In this document: piece by piece, positions 24,097 to 35,957 of the stretch | How the letters are laid out: each line of letters starts with the position of its first letter | Position numbering within the stretch: the stretch's first letter is position 1 | NCBI RefSeq assembly: GCF_024586455.1 | Contig: NC_065921.1 | Span: forward strand, 25,114,635 to 25,178,634 | Origin: Bactrocera neohumeralis | Taxonomy: Eukaryota > Arthropoda > Insecta > Diptera > Tephritidae | Length of the DNA stretch: 64,000 bases | Reading direction: 5' to 3' | The notes under the pieces: model-generated | The model's input: only the letters and a program-made list of their open reading frames with translations | Told to the model about the DNA's origin: nothing | The model's database searches: none | Translations under genes and position numbers: made by a program

Positions 24097-24628
24097 TTAA
24101 GGTAGTAGTCTGGTAACTTGGGTTAAAAAAATCGAAAATTTTTTTTGCTTAATTTGAAAGTACCATGTCTTGAAAATATACTGCGAAAATTTCACACAGA
24201 AATTCAAAATATTTCGGGAGTTATAACGAGTTTGCTAGAGCGCCTCGGAGTCCTCTCTCTCGGAGTTGTTGAACTTTAAACGCGTTTTTCTCAAAACATT
24301 GTTTTTCTGGCCGGCCCGGGTTCTAACTTTTTTTCTACTGAACCGATTGCTTTAAAATTTTAACAGGCTGTTAAAATACCTATAGTACTCGTCGGTACGA
24401 GACTTTTTTTCACCCCTAACTTTTTATTTTACAACCCTTTCTTTGCTAAAATAAAAGGACCTTTTTTTCAAAGTCCGCCATTTTGTTATTTACCTTTGAA
24501 ATTTAACTTCATTAGTTCCGACCAGAATGACATGTCTATAGATTAACAATAATCAAGAATATTTGATTTCAGATATCATCAAGAGCCAAAATCACCCGGG
24601 CCACCCACGTTCATTTTTTTTGAGGTTG
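24097..24628 (+). mobile_element. TTAA-bordered inverted-repeat element, truncated copy
   Basis: It starts with TTAA then GGTAGTAGTCTGGTAACTT and stays closely similar to the complement of 43,970-44,528, including GGCGCCTCGGAGTCC-type and GTTTTTCTGGCCGG blocks. Similarity stops near 24,628, after CCACCCACGTTCATTTTT, where the palindrome-cored tandem array begins. The distal inverted repeat is absent. Non-coding. Confidence 0.65.
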
Positions 24629-24639
24629 TCAAGGCTGTT

Positions 24640-25720
24640 TTCTCAGTGTTTGGTTAACAACCAATTGTCAGTTAAGCTCTGGTTAACTTAACCAAGACTC
24701 ATTTTTTCGACAAAGAACTTTTTTTTTACTAGAACATAATGGACAGGTGGCTGCTAACCAGATATTAAGAAAACGACTATTAGAGAGTTATTGATTATCG
24801 AGAAATTTAATTAAGTGCATTTGAAGAAAAACGTTAACCAGAAGTTTAATCATTGGTTAAAGTTACGAGTTAAAGCACCGTAAATGTTGACAAGCTGAAG
24901 ATATCTTACTTGGATCATAAGTTTTCCAGACAAGTTCAGTTCAATTAAGTACATTTCGTGAAAAAATTAACCAGTAGTTTAACTGTCGGTTAAATTTTAA
25001 GAGGTGAGAAAAGGAAAATGTTGTTAAAAAGCTTTTAAATCTTAACAAACGGAAGAAAGCATACTTGGAACATACTAGCTTTACACACAAGTTCAATTCA
25101 ATTAAGTAAATTTCGTAAAACAAATTAACCAGAACTTTAACTGTTGGTTAAATTGAGAAAAGGTACATGTTTATAAACGGAAGAATACACATTTTCTAAA
25201 AAAGTTCAATTTAACTAAGAGCATTTCACGAAGTTCAAATCAAACATTGACAAAGTTCAATTCAATTAAGTGAATTTCGCGAAAAAAGTTAATCAGAACT
25301 TTAACTGTTGGTTGAGTTGAGAAAACGTACATGTTTATAAACGGAAGAATAAAAGAAAAGTTCAATTTAACTAAGTACATTTCACGTAGTTCAAATCAGT
25401 ACATTTCTCAAAAAAAGTTAACCAGAAGTTAAAGTGCTGGTTAAATTTTAGATGTGAGAAAACATAAATTTTTTTAAGTGGTGTTTAAATCTCTACAATA
25501 AGAGGATCATAAGCTTCACTTCAATTTAATTAAACACATTTCAGGAAAGAAGTTAACCATAAGTTTAACTGCCAGTTAAGTTGAGAAAACATAAATGTTT
25601 TTACAGCAAATTTGGGTTTTACGTTTTGCGAACAAATTCAGTTTAATTAAGTGCATTTCCCAAAAAAAGTTAACCAAAAGTTTAACTGCTGGTTAAGTTG
25701 AGAAAGCAGACATGTTTTTA
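24640..25720. repeat. Degenerate tandem array with a palindromic TTAACCA...TGGTTAA core
   Basis: At least seven units carry a core of the form GTTAACCAGAAGTTTAACTG followed by a TGGTTAA half. Cores lie at about 24,836, 24,967, 25,123, 25,288, 25,417, 25,552 and 25,669, with a more compact version near 24,653. Spacing is 117-165 bases. Each unit also keeps an upstream AAGTTCAATTCAATTAAGTR block with CATTTCG, and a downstream GAGAAAACGTACATG-like block. The units are divergent, so the array is old. It directly abuts the truncated TTAA element. Confidence 0.7.
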
Positions 25721-27392
25721 ACGAGCCTTTAAATATTGACAACAACAGAAAATTCGACATTCAAATTACATATCTTTACGAAATATATAACACAACTTTT
25801 TGGTAAACTTTTTCAGTCAAATTTTTAAGAAATTGGGAATGGAATTTGAAAAATCTTCATCAAATGAAGTTAGGTAAATACTTATGTACATACTATACAT
25901 ATACTAGTACATATACCATAGGCAGAAAATGATACAACGGAGAATTTAATGACCATTTCTTTGAAAGATGTAGTCAAAAATTATAAAGCGATTCACAAAG
26001 TAGCGTGACTGAATGGATAAAAAATCCACCGAACTATATTTTTGTTATTATAATTTCAGAGACAGATTTTGATTAGTTTTTTTAACAAATCACTATCTAA
26101 TTAAAAGAGACTGGTAAATTATTTAAAGCAATAAACTTGAATTGGCGGCGCATCACTACATTCTACTGACCTTTCGCTTTTTTTCGTGAGCAAAAACCAC
26201 ACTACGCTATACCAGTTATTATGAGTGAGCGTTCCTGCTGATTTCTAATGCCATTTATATTTAATTTGAAGACAACAAATTGGCGCTGTGAAAAATAAAG
26301 AGTCGACAGTTCGCGAATTCGCGTGTGCCACCGTTAATGGACCGGCTAAGCCGGTATGAATGCATACATAGATACCAAAAATATAAAACATAAATACATA
26401 CATACATACATATATATACACATATACACATGTGCAAGCATAAATGTGTTGAATTAATATTTTTGCACTTTTTCATTTTTTTTTTGTTTATTTATCTCCT
26501 ATTAATTATTTTAACTGTTGATTTTTAGCTTTTTTCTATTTTTTTAACTGCTTGGTTGCATTGGCATTAACCGCCGATTTACAGTTAGCGTGAAAACGCT
26601 AGTTTTATTATTGCTATTGTTATTAGAAAATCGTTACTGTGGATATTGTAGTAAAGTAGATGTGGATATATTTTTAGAAATTTGGCAGACCCGTGATAAT
26701 GCTTTACTATTAAAGCTTTAGTCTGTGGTTCGAAACCCAGTAGTTCAATGAAACCCGCTTAAGTTATTTAATAGATTTTATTTTTCAACAACTTTTTTTG
26801 ATGAAAAAAAAAATTAATAAAAAATCATGTGCTTTATTTTATGCAGTTTTAAGACATACATACACACTTGCGCCCCAATTTCGACATAAACTCGGCCTAA
26901 CAACTGCCGTGAATGCAAGCGCCATATTGTTATTGAGAGCATTGTTAGTTCAATAACAGTGTATATAATTGTACATAACATATATTTAATTGCACTTACA
27001 TTTACATATACATATATTTGTGTATATAAAATTTCCAACGTCAAGTTCAATGTAAACGAGCAGCCGTGTGGAACAATTGCCCGTTAGACAGGTGGCACGA
27101 TGAAAATTATATCTTTGGACAGAAATGCAAACATTTATACAGTACTTATGTATGTATGTATGTGCCCGCAAAACGGCATAGGCGGCGTTATAACTGTTGT
27201 TGAGGGAGACTAAAGTTTCCTATAGATCTTTAAAGGTATATTTTAGGAGTACTAGATTACTTTAGGGTGTTATTTCTCAGAGATATTAAAATTTTATATA
27301 AAAAAAACATAGCAAAAATACTCAAATGGCCAATATTTAGATTCAGTAATTCGAAAATCGTATAGCTTTTCGTATTTGAATAAAGTAACTAT
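25721..27392. other. Intron 1, nothing certain
   Basis: AT-rich with CATACATA microsatellites (25,890-25,915, 26,393-26,430, 27,145-27,165). A TTCGAAACCC stretch near 26,730 resembles a tRNA T-loop, but no cloverleaf can be built. No gene is supported. Confidence 0.45.
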
Positions 27393-27536
27393 ACTTTAAG
27401 AGGACCATTCCCACGACAGCAGGGTCTAAGTAACCGGAATGGACCCGGATTTTTATCCGGCTAAGGACTGTCAACTCGGCACCATACCTCGAATTTACTT
27501 CAGGAATGTTTTCTGCCGCTACAACAACAACAGAGT
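27393..27536 (+). repeat. Dispersed retroposon-like repeat with CCGCTACAACAACAA tail
   Basis: The unit contains CCACGACAGCAGGGTCTAAG, CTGTCAACTCGGCACC and ATGTTTTCTGCCGCTACAAC, ending in a CAA-repeat tail of the kind used by some non-LTR elements and their SINEs. A related decayed piece lies at 29,595-29,710 (GCCAACTCGGCAG, TGTTTTCTGC). A different sequence at about 52,300-52,450 ends with the same tail. I could not find an internal RNA polymerase III promoter that I would defend. Confidence 0.45.
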
Positions 27537-28100
27537 GATCCAATTTCACTTCACTTTTCCTAGCATAGCCGGCCTCTTGTTAATAATGCGCCGAATGTTG
27601 GTTTTCAATCGGTCAGTCGTAATTGGCTTATTAGTATAAACAATTTTAATGACGTGCGTAAAAAGGTGACGTATTGATGGAACCACTTTTTTTGAAATGA
27701 TTCGATCAAAAAAATTTATATCAAAAACATTTAAGGTCTGGTTAGCATTTATATGTGGGAGGGTGTCTTTTTAGTAGATACCAGAATCTCCTTCCGAATT
27801 ACAGACCACTGCAGTGTCTTCTAAGAGGAAATCGCAGGAATTAAAGAAAGGCTTCTGACGTAGACTCCGCTTATAACCATAAATATATCCATATATACAG
27901 GTAACAAAGCGGATTTAAAATTCTCTAGGATTTCAAAATCAAAATAAAAGATAGATTGCGGGACATAGCGATATCCCAGTGAAGCAGTTGAACTAGTCAG
28001 CGCAGGCACCACCCTACAATTAGACCCAGAAAAAGACGGGATTGGTATGACTCTGGTTACTTGTAGATATTTAATCGGCAAGCATATTATATATGTATAT
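27537..28100. other. Intron 1, nothing certain
   Basis: About 560 bases. Plus-strand frames near 27,830-28,060 faintly resemble a worn LINE segment, but no diagnostic motif is present. Confidence 0.35.
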
Positions 28101-29165
28101 CGGGTGATCCAAGTAGCAGTACTTTTTTCAATAACATTTTTTTGACAGATCACGCTTGATCGTGTCAAGCTGTCATATTATTTTTGTTCAGTATTATTTG
28201 GCATTTAATCATGGAAAGACTTACGGCTGAAAAACGTTTACAAAGCGTTCAACTTTATTACGAAAATTAACGTCTGTAAAGAATGTGCTCCGTGCGTATT
28301 GCATTATTTTCATTCGAATAGACCACGTCCTGCATGCAGTAAAGCCCATTTAGTAGCCGTAGCAGAGAATGCACACGAAGACCGTGGAGAGTCAATTCAG
28401 AGCCGTTCGCAGTAACTCGGACTGACGTATGGAATGACTTGGCGCGCGTACAAAGTACAGCTTTTGCAGGAACTAGAGCCTCTCGACCCTCCCAAGCGAT
28501 ATAGCTCTATGGGCTCTTGAAACTTTTCAGGAAGATCCGACGTTTTCGAGAAAAATTTTGTTCAGCGAAGAGACCCATTTCTAGCTCAATGAGTATATAA
28601 ATAAGTAAAATTGCCCTATTTGGAACGAAGAACTGCCTGAAAATATTCAATAGTTGCCATTTTATCCAAAAAACAACGGTTTGGTGTGGTTTGCGGGCCG
28701 ATGGAACGTAATCGTCAATGACGACCGTTATCGCGCCATGATAACCGACTATTTGATGCCTGAAATTGAAGTTCGTGATCTCGGCGGCCTCTATTCCCAC
28801 ACATCGCATTAATCAATCAATTTATTGAGAGAACACTTCGGTGAGCAGATATATTCACATTTTGGGTCGATCGATAAAGTCTAAAGTCTATGCGGACAAT
28901 CCCCCTTCGATTTAAACCTTGGAGCAAAAGCTCACGCGTGTCATTCGCCAATTACGCGTCGAAATGCTCGAACAATTCATCGAAAAGTGGACTCAACGGA
29001 TGTACTATCTGAGACGTAGCCGCAGCCAACATTTGAAAGAGATAATCTTCAGAAAATAAATGCCAAAGAATATTCTTTGAATGATAATAAATATTCTCCA
29101 TTAAATTTGAAGTTTCTGTGTTTTTTCTTTAAAAACGTAGGGAACCTCGAAATGGAGTCTCTGTA
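28101..29165 (+). mobile_element. Tc1/mariner-superfamily relic (GGGTGATCC family), copy 3
   Basis: Most complete copy of this family, with the left end GGGTGATCCAAGTAGCAG at 28,101 and the right end near 29,150 (GGAACCTCGAAATGGA). The N-terminal start MERLTAEKRLQSVQLYYEN lies at 28,211. Then follow HEDRGESIQ, LARVQSTAFAGTRAS-like sequence, a damaged FSEETHF/LNEYINK first catalytic region (about 28,560-28,610) and KTTVWCGLRADGT (about 28,670-28,705). Further on are DRYRAMITDYLMPEIE (about 28,730) and a RHFGEQIYSHFGSID stretch. The FQQDGAT block is replaced by a broken stretch, and the WPPRSCD region is deleted. About 1,065 bases; dead. Confidence 0.8.
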
Positions 29166-29594
29166 GTGCTGTGTCTCGATGGTGTCAACATGGAGGCAAA
29201 GGTGTCATGAATGGAATATGGGCCGCACATGGCGACTGTTAAAATTCAAAGGGAATGATATAAGAATTCTAGTAAGAGTGTTATTAAGTCACTGTCTAAT
29301 TTGCAAAGATGCCAACAACTATTGTAGAAGCTGTCTGGAGGTATAAGGATAATCTATGCCAATGTAAGACTTTGTGTAGGAAAATAATATCAACTATTTG
29401 TTGAGGATTTTTTGACGATGTCTCGAAGTTGGCACATATAAAACTTTTTTCTTTTTAAAGGGATTTAAGTCCTCTTTTTCGTTCCATGGAACTACGTACG
29501 TATAATACAATATGTGTAATCTAGAGCAGGCAGCATTAATGTTGTGTCTTCATTAAAAAAAACTGTTGTCATCTTGCCTACCCTGTTTCAACAA
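29166..29594. other. Intron 1, nothing recognised
   Basis: No feature supported in this stretch. Confidence 0.4.
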
Positions 29595-29710
29595 ATAGCG
29601 AGACTTCCTCTCGGAAGTCGGGTTACGTAAGGGAAACGGACTCGATTTTTTAACCAGACAAGAACAGCCAACTCGGCAGAATTCCACCAAATTATTAGTC
29701 TCATGTTTTC
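29595..29710 (+). repeat. Decayed relative of the 27.4 kb retroposon-like repeat
   Basis: Blocks CAGCCAACTCGGCAGAATTC and ATGTTTTCTGCA align in order with CTGTCAACTCGGCACC and ATGTTTTCTGCC in the copy at 27,393-27,536. The CAA tail is absent. Confidence 0.35.
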
Positions 29711-32164
29711 TGCATATTAAATTTTTCGAAAAACTGATATTTGTAAATATTTCTTGGTTAGGGAGGGGGTAGCATGACCCCAAATATAAAAATGTTTAAA
29801 AATTTTCCACCGGAATTGCATCTAGTTATAGATATGCATACTGACACATACAAACTAAGCAAAGTGCATGCCTATCTAACAATTGTATGTCTGTAAATAT
29901 ATACATAAGTATGTGTGTATGTAATCCCACAATGAAAAGCTGTTATTACAGGTTGCTATGAATCGAGTCGATGGCAATGACAATGTTGACGCTACCTTGG
30001 CATTGGCGCTTTGTGTAACGCGGCGATAGAAACGCCGTTGCTTTATTATGAGTACCAATCTGTGTGTTTGTTTATTTGTATCTAGTATATATGTAGGTGT
30101 GTGTATTTATATTTATAGCATTTGTTGCCATTGCATTCTTCTCAAGTAATTTAGGTCTATTTAGCACAAAAAAGCGATAAGTCGATTCGAGTTCAATGAT
30201 AAAATCAGCAACATCACAACAAAAGCAACAACAACCGCGCGTCAAATCCAGTCTGACAACTCTATTCGGCGGCAATTCAAATGCACAAGCAAAATTAAAC
30301 TCAAAAGCCACTTAAATTCAAATCGTATGCCATACAAACTGTATGCCATGCCGTGAGTGATATCATTATTTTGAATGCATAAGGCTGAAGACGCATGCCG
30401 ATTATATACATATGCGTGGACAACGTGGACACCGCTTAACGGTTCAACATGTTATCTGCTGTTGCCTAAACCTTTTCGTTCCGCTTTATTTAGCATAATT
30501 AAAGTGGTGAATAGCTGCGTATGCGAGATGCAAACATATTCAAAATGCGATAGTCAAATTAACTGCTATTCGTTGCGAGCGCTTTGCACTCGTGCATAAT
30601 CGGAATACATATAAAAATATGTACTAGTTGTTATTTTATTGTTGTAAGTGGTTCAATATTTGCATTTCAATGGCTTATTGATGAACAGCGTCGTAGAAAC
30701 CGGCAATGCGAAGGTGCATATTAAACGATTTACATATATAAATATTGTATATATGATAATGTATATACATATGTTTATGTAAATCGCGTCTGTGTAGCAT
30801 TATAACACCAGTTTTTGCCTAATTTGCATTTTTCATGCAATTTTTCGTTAAGAAAATATATAAAAACAATATACGAGCGATAGCATTAACCTCTCCAACG
30901 TACGATTTCTTGCTCTATATGTTTAAGAATGCGTCGCACAGTTAAGACAGTTAAGGCCGCCAGCTGTGCAAGGCTCTTCGTACGCCGGGTACACGTCGAA
31001 AGCTGCGCTTTTTTTGGGTCAAACGTGATGCTTAAAGACGTCTGCGGCGCTGCCCTCTTGACCTTATGCCTTTTTAATTCTATTAATATGTGCCGAGATT
31101 TATGAATTATTAATCAGTTGACAGAAGATGCAGCATTAATGTATGCAAATTTAGGGTCAACACTCGCCTACGTTTGTTGCTTATTAAATTAGTTGAAGTT
31201 ATTGATGAAGAATGCAAATAAATACCATAAAGAAGTTCCAGTTCAAGCGCAACGACATTGGTTATTAGTTAATTGCATATTGTAGTTATTGTTATGCATT
31301 AAATTATTATTTAAATTAATAAAGTGGCGTCTACGCTTTGTTTAACGCCTTGTCGCGCTTGTCATGTGATCTAATTAACATTATCTAACGAATGCTGGTT
31401 AATAGTTGCAGTCTTTACAGGCTTTAGAGCTTTGAATGCGAGACTTTTTTATGTGAGAAAATGTAATTGGTGGCTTAATATTGCTCGTCGAGGGTCTTCT
31501 GCTATGAAACAAAGCGGTTTTGTTATTTTAAAATTGTCTGCAGTCGTTATACGCACCCATAATCAGATTAAATGACTGTTAATATGAAGTGTGGACCTCG
31601 AAACTCAGTTATTTATATGTTTATTGACCCACATATTTGACCCCAAACTAAAGTGAACAAATTAAAACTAAACTGAAATTGAATTTGAAATTAAAACTAA
31701 ATTGTAATTAATTTTTAAAAATTATTTTTGTTTTTTGAGGTTATGGAATTTTCGTATATTCTTTTCTCTGGTAAATGAATGACTAACCATTTTAGGGATT
31801 GCACACTCATTCCATATGTTTTCTGTTTCTCGCTTTCCTGTTCTCAGACTTGAGAAATTTCTTCGAAAGTTGCAAATTTTAGTCGATCACGTGATAGCAA
31901 CAAACTGTGTTTTTAGGTATCTTGAGATAACTTCAAATTTGTCTCGGTGAAGAACTTAAATGTACTTTTCATACAATATTAGCGCACTAACATTTCAAAC
32001 AAGTTAAAACGCCGAAATTTTTGAAAACCACAAATTTTGAAATAAATTTAAATATATGTCCGCTAGGTGGCGCTCAGATCGAAATTTTAAGAAAATTACA
32101 TTTTTGCCAAATATAACAATGCTACTGCCGTTTGGAGTAAACAAATTGATAACAGAGCTATTTA
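29711..32164. other. Intron 1, element-poor candidate regulatory stretch
   Basis: About 2.4 kb without recognisable mobile elements, which is unusual in this intron. It has mixed base composition and many TAAT/ATTA cores. An exact octamer ATGCAAAT occurs at about 31,142-31,149 within a dense block at 31,085-31,320. No lasting open frame. Enhancer function is inferred from low element density and motif clustering only. Confidence 0.35.
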
Positions 32165-32930
32165 AGCCTACAGCTAGCTTCTAATACATTAGCAAACAAA
32201 TCTAGAGTTGACATCTACGTGGACAGCCAAGCAGCAATCAAGGGTTTAACCTCGTTTCGCATATCACCCAGAAATATCTTGGCAGGCGGGGCAGCCAGAC
32301 ATAAACGTCTTAACTTGCATCGAGGGTAATGTGATAGTGGACAAGTTTGCCAAGAGTGGTGTACAGCAGACGCCCGAAGATGTGATAAATAGATAAACAT
32401 TGGGACATCCATGCATTTTCAATACGACGATTTGGATAGGAGCATGGCAAGGAAACCCAAAATGCGATGGAACGATCTATCTGGATACAAAACTGCAAAA
32501 GTCATGTGTAAAACGGTAGATCGATAGTATATAAAATTCCTACTGGCACTCGATAGAAGGGACTGTAGGAATATGATGGGAATACTCACTCGTTACTGTC
32601 TGGTGGTGGCACATGCTTGCAGAATGGTGCTGACAAATCGAGAAAATTGCGGAAAATGTCAATAGCGAGACAGCAGAGAAACAACAGAACATCTCTTGTA
32701 AACTTATTCCGTATTGACGAGGCTACTCATTAAGCATTTGGGGGTCCCACAGCATGAGACGCTGGAAGATGTATCGATAGTGAGGCCACAGAGTCTATTG
32801 AAATTCTCGTCGAGCGCAGGCATCCTAAATAATGACTTCTCCTCATTGACCTCGTAACTGAACTCCATCTGATATCACAGAGAACCAATACTGGTCTATG
32901 CTTGGCTCTACTTGATTAAGCTTACCTAAT
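32165..32930 (+). mobile_element. LINE RNase H relic (R1/LOA-like)
   Basis: Plus-strand frames read RVDIYVDSQAAIKGL (RNase H core with DSQAA), then stop-broken text related to the RxNxAGGAARHKRLNLHRG region, DLDRSMARKPKMRW and a terminal RENCGKCQ-type cysteine block with ETTEHLL. Several stops show decay. Confidence 0.65.
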
Positions 32931-33049
32931 CGAACCTACTTAATCACCAAAAGATTTTTAATAAAGAAAAAATATCACCGCTCGTTGAAAATGTTGCAGA
33001 ATACCAGTTTTTGAGTGACACAAAGTATTCAAAGGGGGTCGTAAAATCA
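32931..33049. other. Short unassigned spacer
   Basis: Between a LINE and a mariner fragment; possibly the worn mariner N-terminus. Confidence 0.3.
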
Positions 33050-33480
33050 TCGAAAACTTGCGAGTTGTTCATTCACCTCTGTTAAGGACGATAAAATCAA
33101 AAAAGTGAAGTTAAAGAAGTGCTTGAAAATTGTCGTATTGACATCAAAGAGATAGTTTGAGATCTTCCTCAACAACTCTTATGAATCAACAAAATATGTA
33201 CATTTTGGTTCATGTTTTGGGTATGATTCATATCAATGCTAGACTCGTACTCAAATATCTGAATCTTTTGTATGAATTTGTTAAATTTTCATTAAGAACA
33301 AAAGCGACGTCAAAAAGGGATGACCGAAGAGATGATTGACAATATAGCTGAGGACCCTTCATTCATCAAACACATCATTAATGGCGACGAGACGTGCGTT
33401 TGTGAATATGACGTCGAAATTGTCCAAAAATCTATCGAATGCCGTTCCAAAAATGAGCCAAAAAGTAGACTATTTTGAAG
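33050..33480 (+). mobile_element. Mariner fragment
   Basis: Plus-strand text in changing frames matches mariner transposase order: EVLENCRIDIKEIV, then ILVHVLGMIHINARLVLKYLN (helix-turn-helix end), MTEEMIDNIAEDPSFIKHII, NGDETCVCEYDVEIVQKS (first catalytic Asp, GDET) and RSKNEPKSR. It stops there; the second half of the gene is missing. A frameshift lies between the helix-turn-helix and the IDNIAEDP block. Confidence 0.75.
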
Positions 33481-33639
33481 GCGATATCAAATATTTGTAT
33501 TAAAATACGTGAAATAGTTTGTTTTTTGATCGTCCGTGTAAAATTTGATCAGATAATTAAAAAATCCGTCATTCGTATAATGAAATAAAATAATTTATAA
33601 AATCAACTCATTGATTGATCATTACTAAATACCTTTGTC
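33481..33639. other. Short unassigned spacer
   Basis: AT-rich junction between the mariner fragment and the AT array. Confidence 0.35.
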
Positions 33640-35300
33640 TTTATATTAAATTATATTAAGAACATAATTTTTTGAAAACAGTTACCTTTCACAAATATTT
33701 TAGGGTATTTAAAAAATATAAAAAAATTTGGGCACAATTTTGATTAAAAAAATCTTATTATTTTATGAATTTAAAATTGTATTTAATATTTTATGTCCAT
33801 GTGTTTAAAAAAAGTAGTTTTAAAATTAGTTATTATATACATATTTATAATTCTTTTTAATTTTAAAAAAGAAACTTGAACTATATTAAAAAAAATTATT
33901 TATTTATTAATATTTATTAAAGATATTATTTTTTCATTTTTATTAAAAATTTAAATTTTTTTTTTGATATTTATATAATGAAATATAAATAAATAAATAT
34001 TTAAAAAAATATAATAATTACTTTTATATTAATAGTTATAAAAGATATTATTTTTTTAATTATTATTAAAAACTTTTTTTTTATTTTTTTTTTAATATAT
34101 CTTTTTAATCTCAAAAAAGAAACTCGAACTATATTAAACAAAATGTGTTTTTATTATTAATAGGTATTAAAGATATTATTTTCTAATTTTTATTAAAAAC
34201 TTAAATTTATTTTAATAATTATTTTTTTTTTTAATTTTAGTACAATTAATATTTATAGAATGAAATATAAAAAAAAAAAATATATATTTAAAAAGAATTG
34301 TTTTTAATATTAATAAATATTAAAGATATTATTTTTTTGTTAATTTTTATTAAAAATGTAAATTTATTTAATCATTTTTTTTAAACTAATTTCGATATTT
34401 TAGAATGAAATAAAAAAAAGTATATTTTTTTTAATTTTGATTAAAGAACTGAATTTATTTTAATAATTTTTTTTTTTAAATTTTAATAAAGTTGTAAATT
34501 TATTTGGATATTTTTAATAATGAAATGTAAAAACAAATATTTTTTTTAAAGAAAATTAACAATTTCAATTGTATTTTTTTAAATAATGTTATAAATGTTA
34601 TTTTTACATACATTTGTTCGTATTATAGCTCAATTTATTATCATAATATCCAAGAGAGTCATATTTTGTTAAATAAATCTTTAGCGAGATTACTAAAACA
34701 AACTTTCATCTCAGTAAATAGCCAGTTCTAAATATTACTGTCTATCTGTCTTTATAAACAATATAATTTGTATAATATATACATATACATACATATATAT
34801 ATTTTTTAGTGTATATCAAAAGAAATTACTTTTCCCAAATATTTTCGGACAATATAAAAATATTTTTGGCCACAATTTTGTTTATAAATAAAATCAAATA
34901 ATTTTTTGAATTTAAGATCTTATTAAAAGTTTCAAAAATATTAAAATTAATTGTTTTTATATTGGTGCAAAATATATACATTTTTTTAAATTAAAAAAGA
35001 AACTTGAACATTATTTAAATAATTTATTTATAAATTTTTTTTAATTTAAACATTTATTAGAGTTATAAATTGTGTTTTTTTGTTTATTTTTTGGTAAAGA
35101 TTTAAAATAATTTAATATTAATATTTTATTAATTTTTAATGCAATTGTAGTTTTGTTTTATTTTATTATTAAAATATAAAAAAAATATTTTTTAATAAAA
35201 AACGTAAATTTTTATATTTTTTTCATAATTTTATAGATGGTATTTTTTATGTCGGTATTATAGCACAATTTTATAACATCAGAGTCATTAATTTCAAATA
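33640..35300. repeat. Very AT-rich array with short and long repeat periods
   Basis: Almost free of G and C. TAAAGATATTATTTTT recurs at about 33,918, 34,039, 34,168 and 34,320 (spacing 121-153), each followed by a TTTTTATTAAAAAYTTAAATT block. A larger unit repeats too. The run ACCTTTCACAAATATTTTAGG with TTTGGGCACAATTTTG (33,685-33,760) recurs as ACTTTTCCCAAATATTTTCGG with TTGGCCACAATTTTG (34,828-34,885), about 1.14 kb later. No coding capacity. It looks like an old local satellite inside the intron. Confidence 0.65.
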
Positions 35301-35957
35301 ATTACGGTATTTTTACTTGAGAGAATTCATTGTAACTAATTTTATACAAAATAAAAATTCTTTTAAACTCATAACTTAATTTTATTCCAAAAATAAATTT
35401 TCAAAAAAACTAATCTCTTTATTTAAGTGGCCTCAACTAATATTTAAATGAAAAATAAGACAAGTCTTTAACCGAATTCAGCTGAAGCTCTTCAACAGCA
35501 GCCACAGCGCAGTTATCACAAACGAAAATCGAAAAAAAATAATAATAAAACAAAATAAATTCATTTAAACACGTAACACTAAAACCAGTTGCCGATAAAA
35601 ATTTCTGTATAAAAACAAAAACTTGTTAAAAACAATAAATAACTAAGTAACACACATACACATACACATACATGCAAAAGCATGTGACTGTATGTGTGTG
35701 TGTGCAAGTCAACTCATCCTGCTTGAATGTGAATTAAAGTAAAGTACATCAAAAACAACGCACAAAAACAACAACTTAATTACAATATTTGCGTCAGCCA
35801 AAGTGATGGCGGCTATGCATGGCATGTTGTTGTTGCGCATATTTATTTATTACTACACCTCACATGTGTGTGTATATTTGTTGAGGCAAAGTAAAATTAT
35901 GCTGCATTTTTCATTTTCATCATTGTTGTTATTGTTGCTATTGTATTGTTGGCTTAC
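35301..35957. other. Intron 1 next to exon 1
   Basis: Intron start, with the donor GTAAGCC at 35,957-35,951 on the minus strand. It holds CA/GT microsatellite (35,650-35,705) and A-rich runs. The open frame opposite exon 1 on the plus strand is a shadow. Confidence 0.5.

Noticed and set aside
24640..25720. CRISPR-like array of spaced palindromic repeats
   Set aside because: Units are divergent, spacing is irregular, flanking blocks are conserved too, and the genome is eukaryotic.
26690..26765. tRNA-like TGGTTCGAAACCC stretch
   Set aside because: The T-loop looks right but the stem does not pair over five bases, and no D-arm or acceptor stem could be formed.
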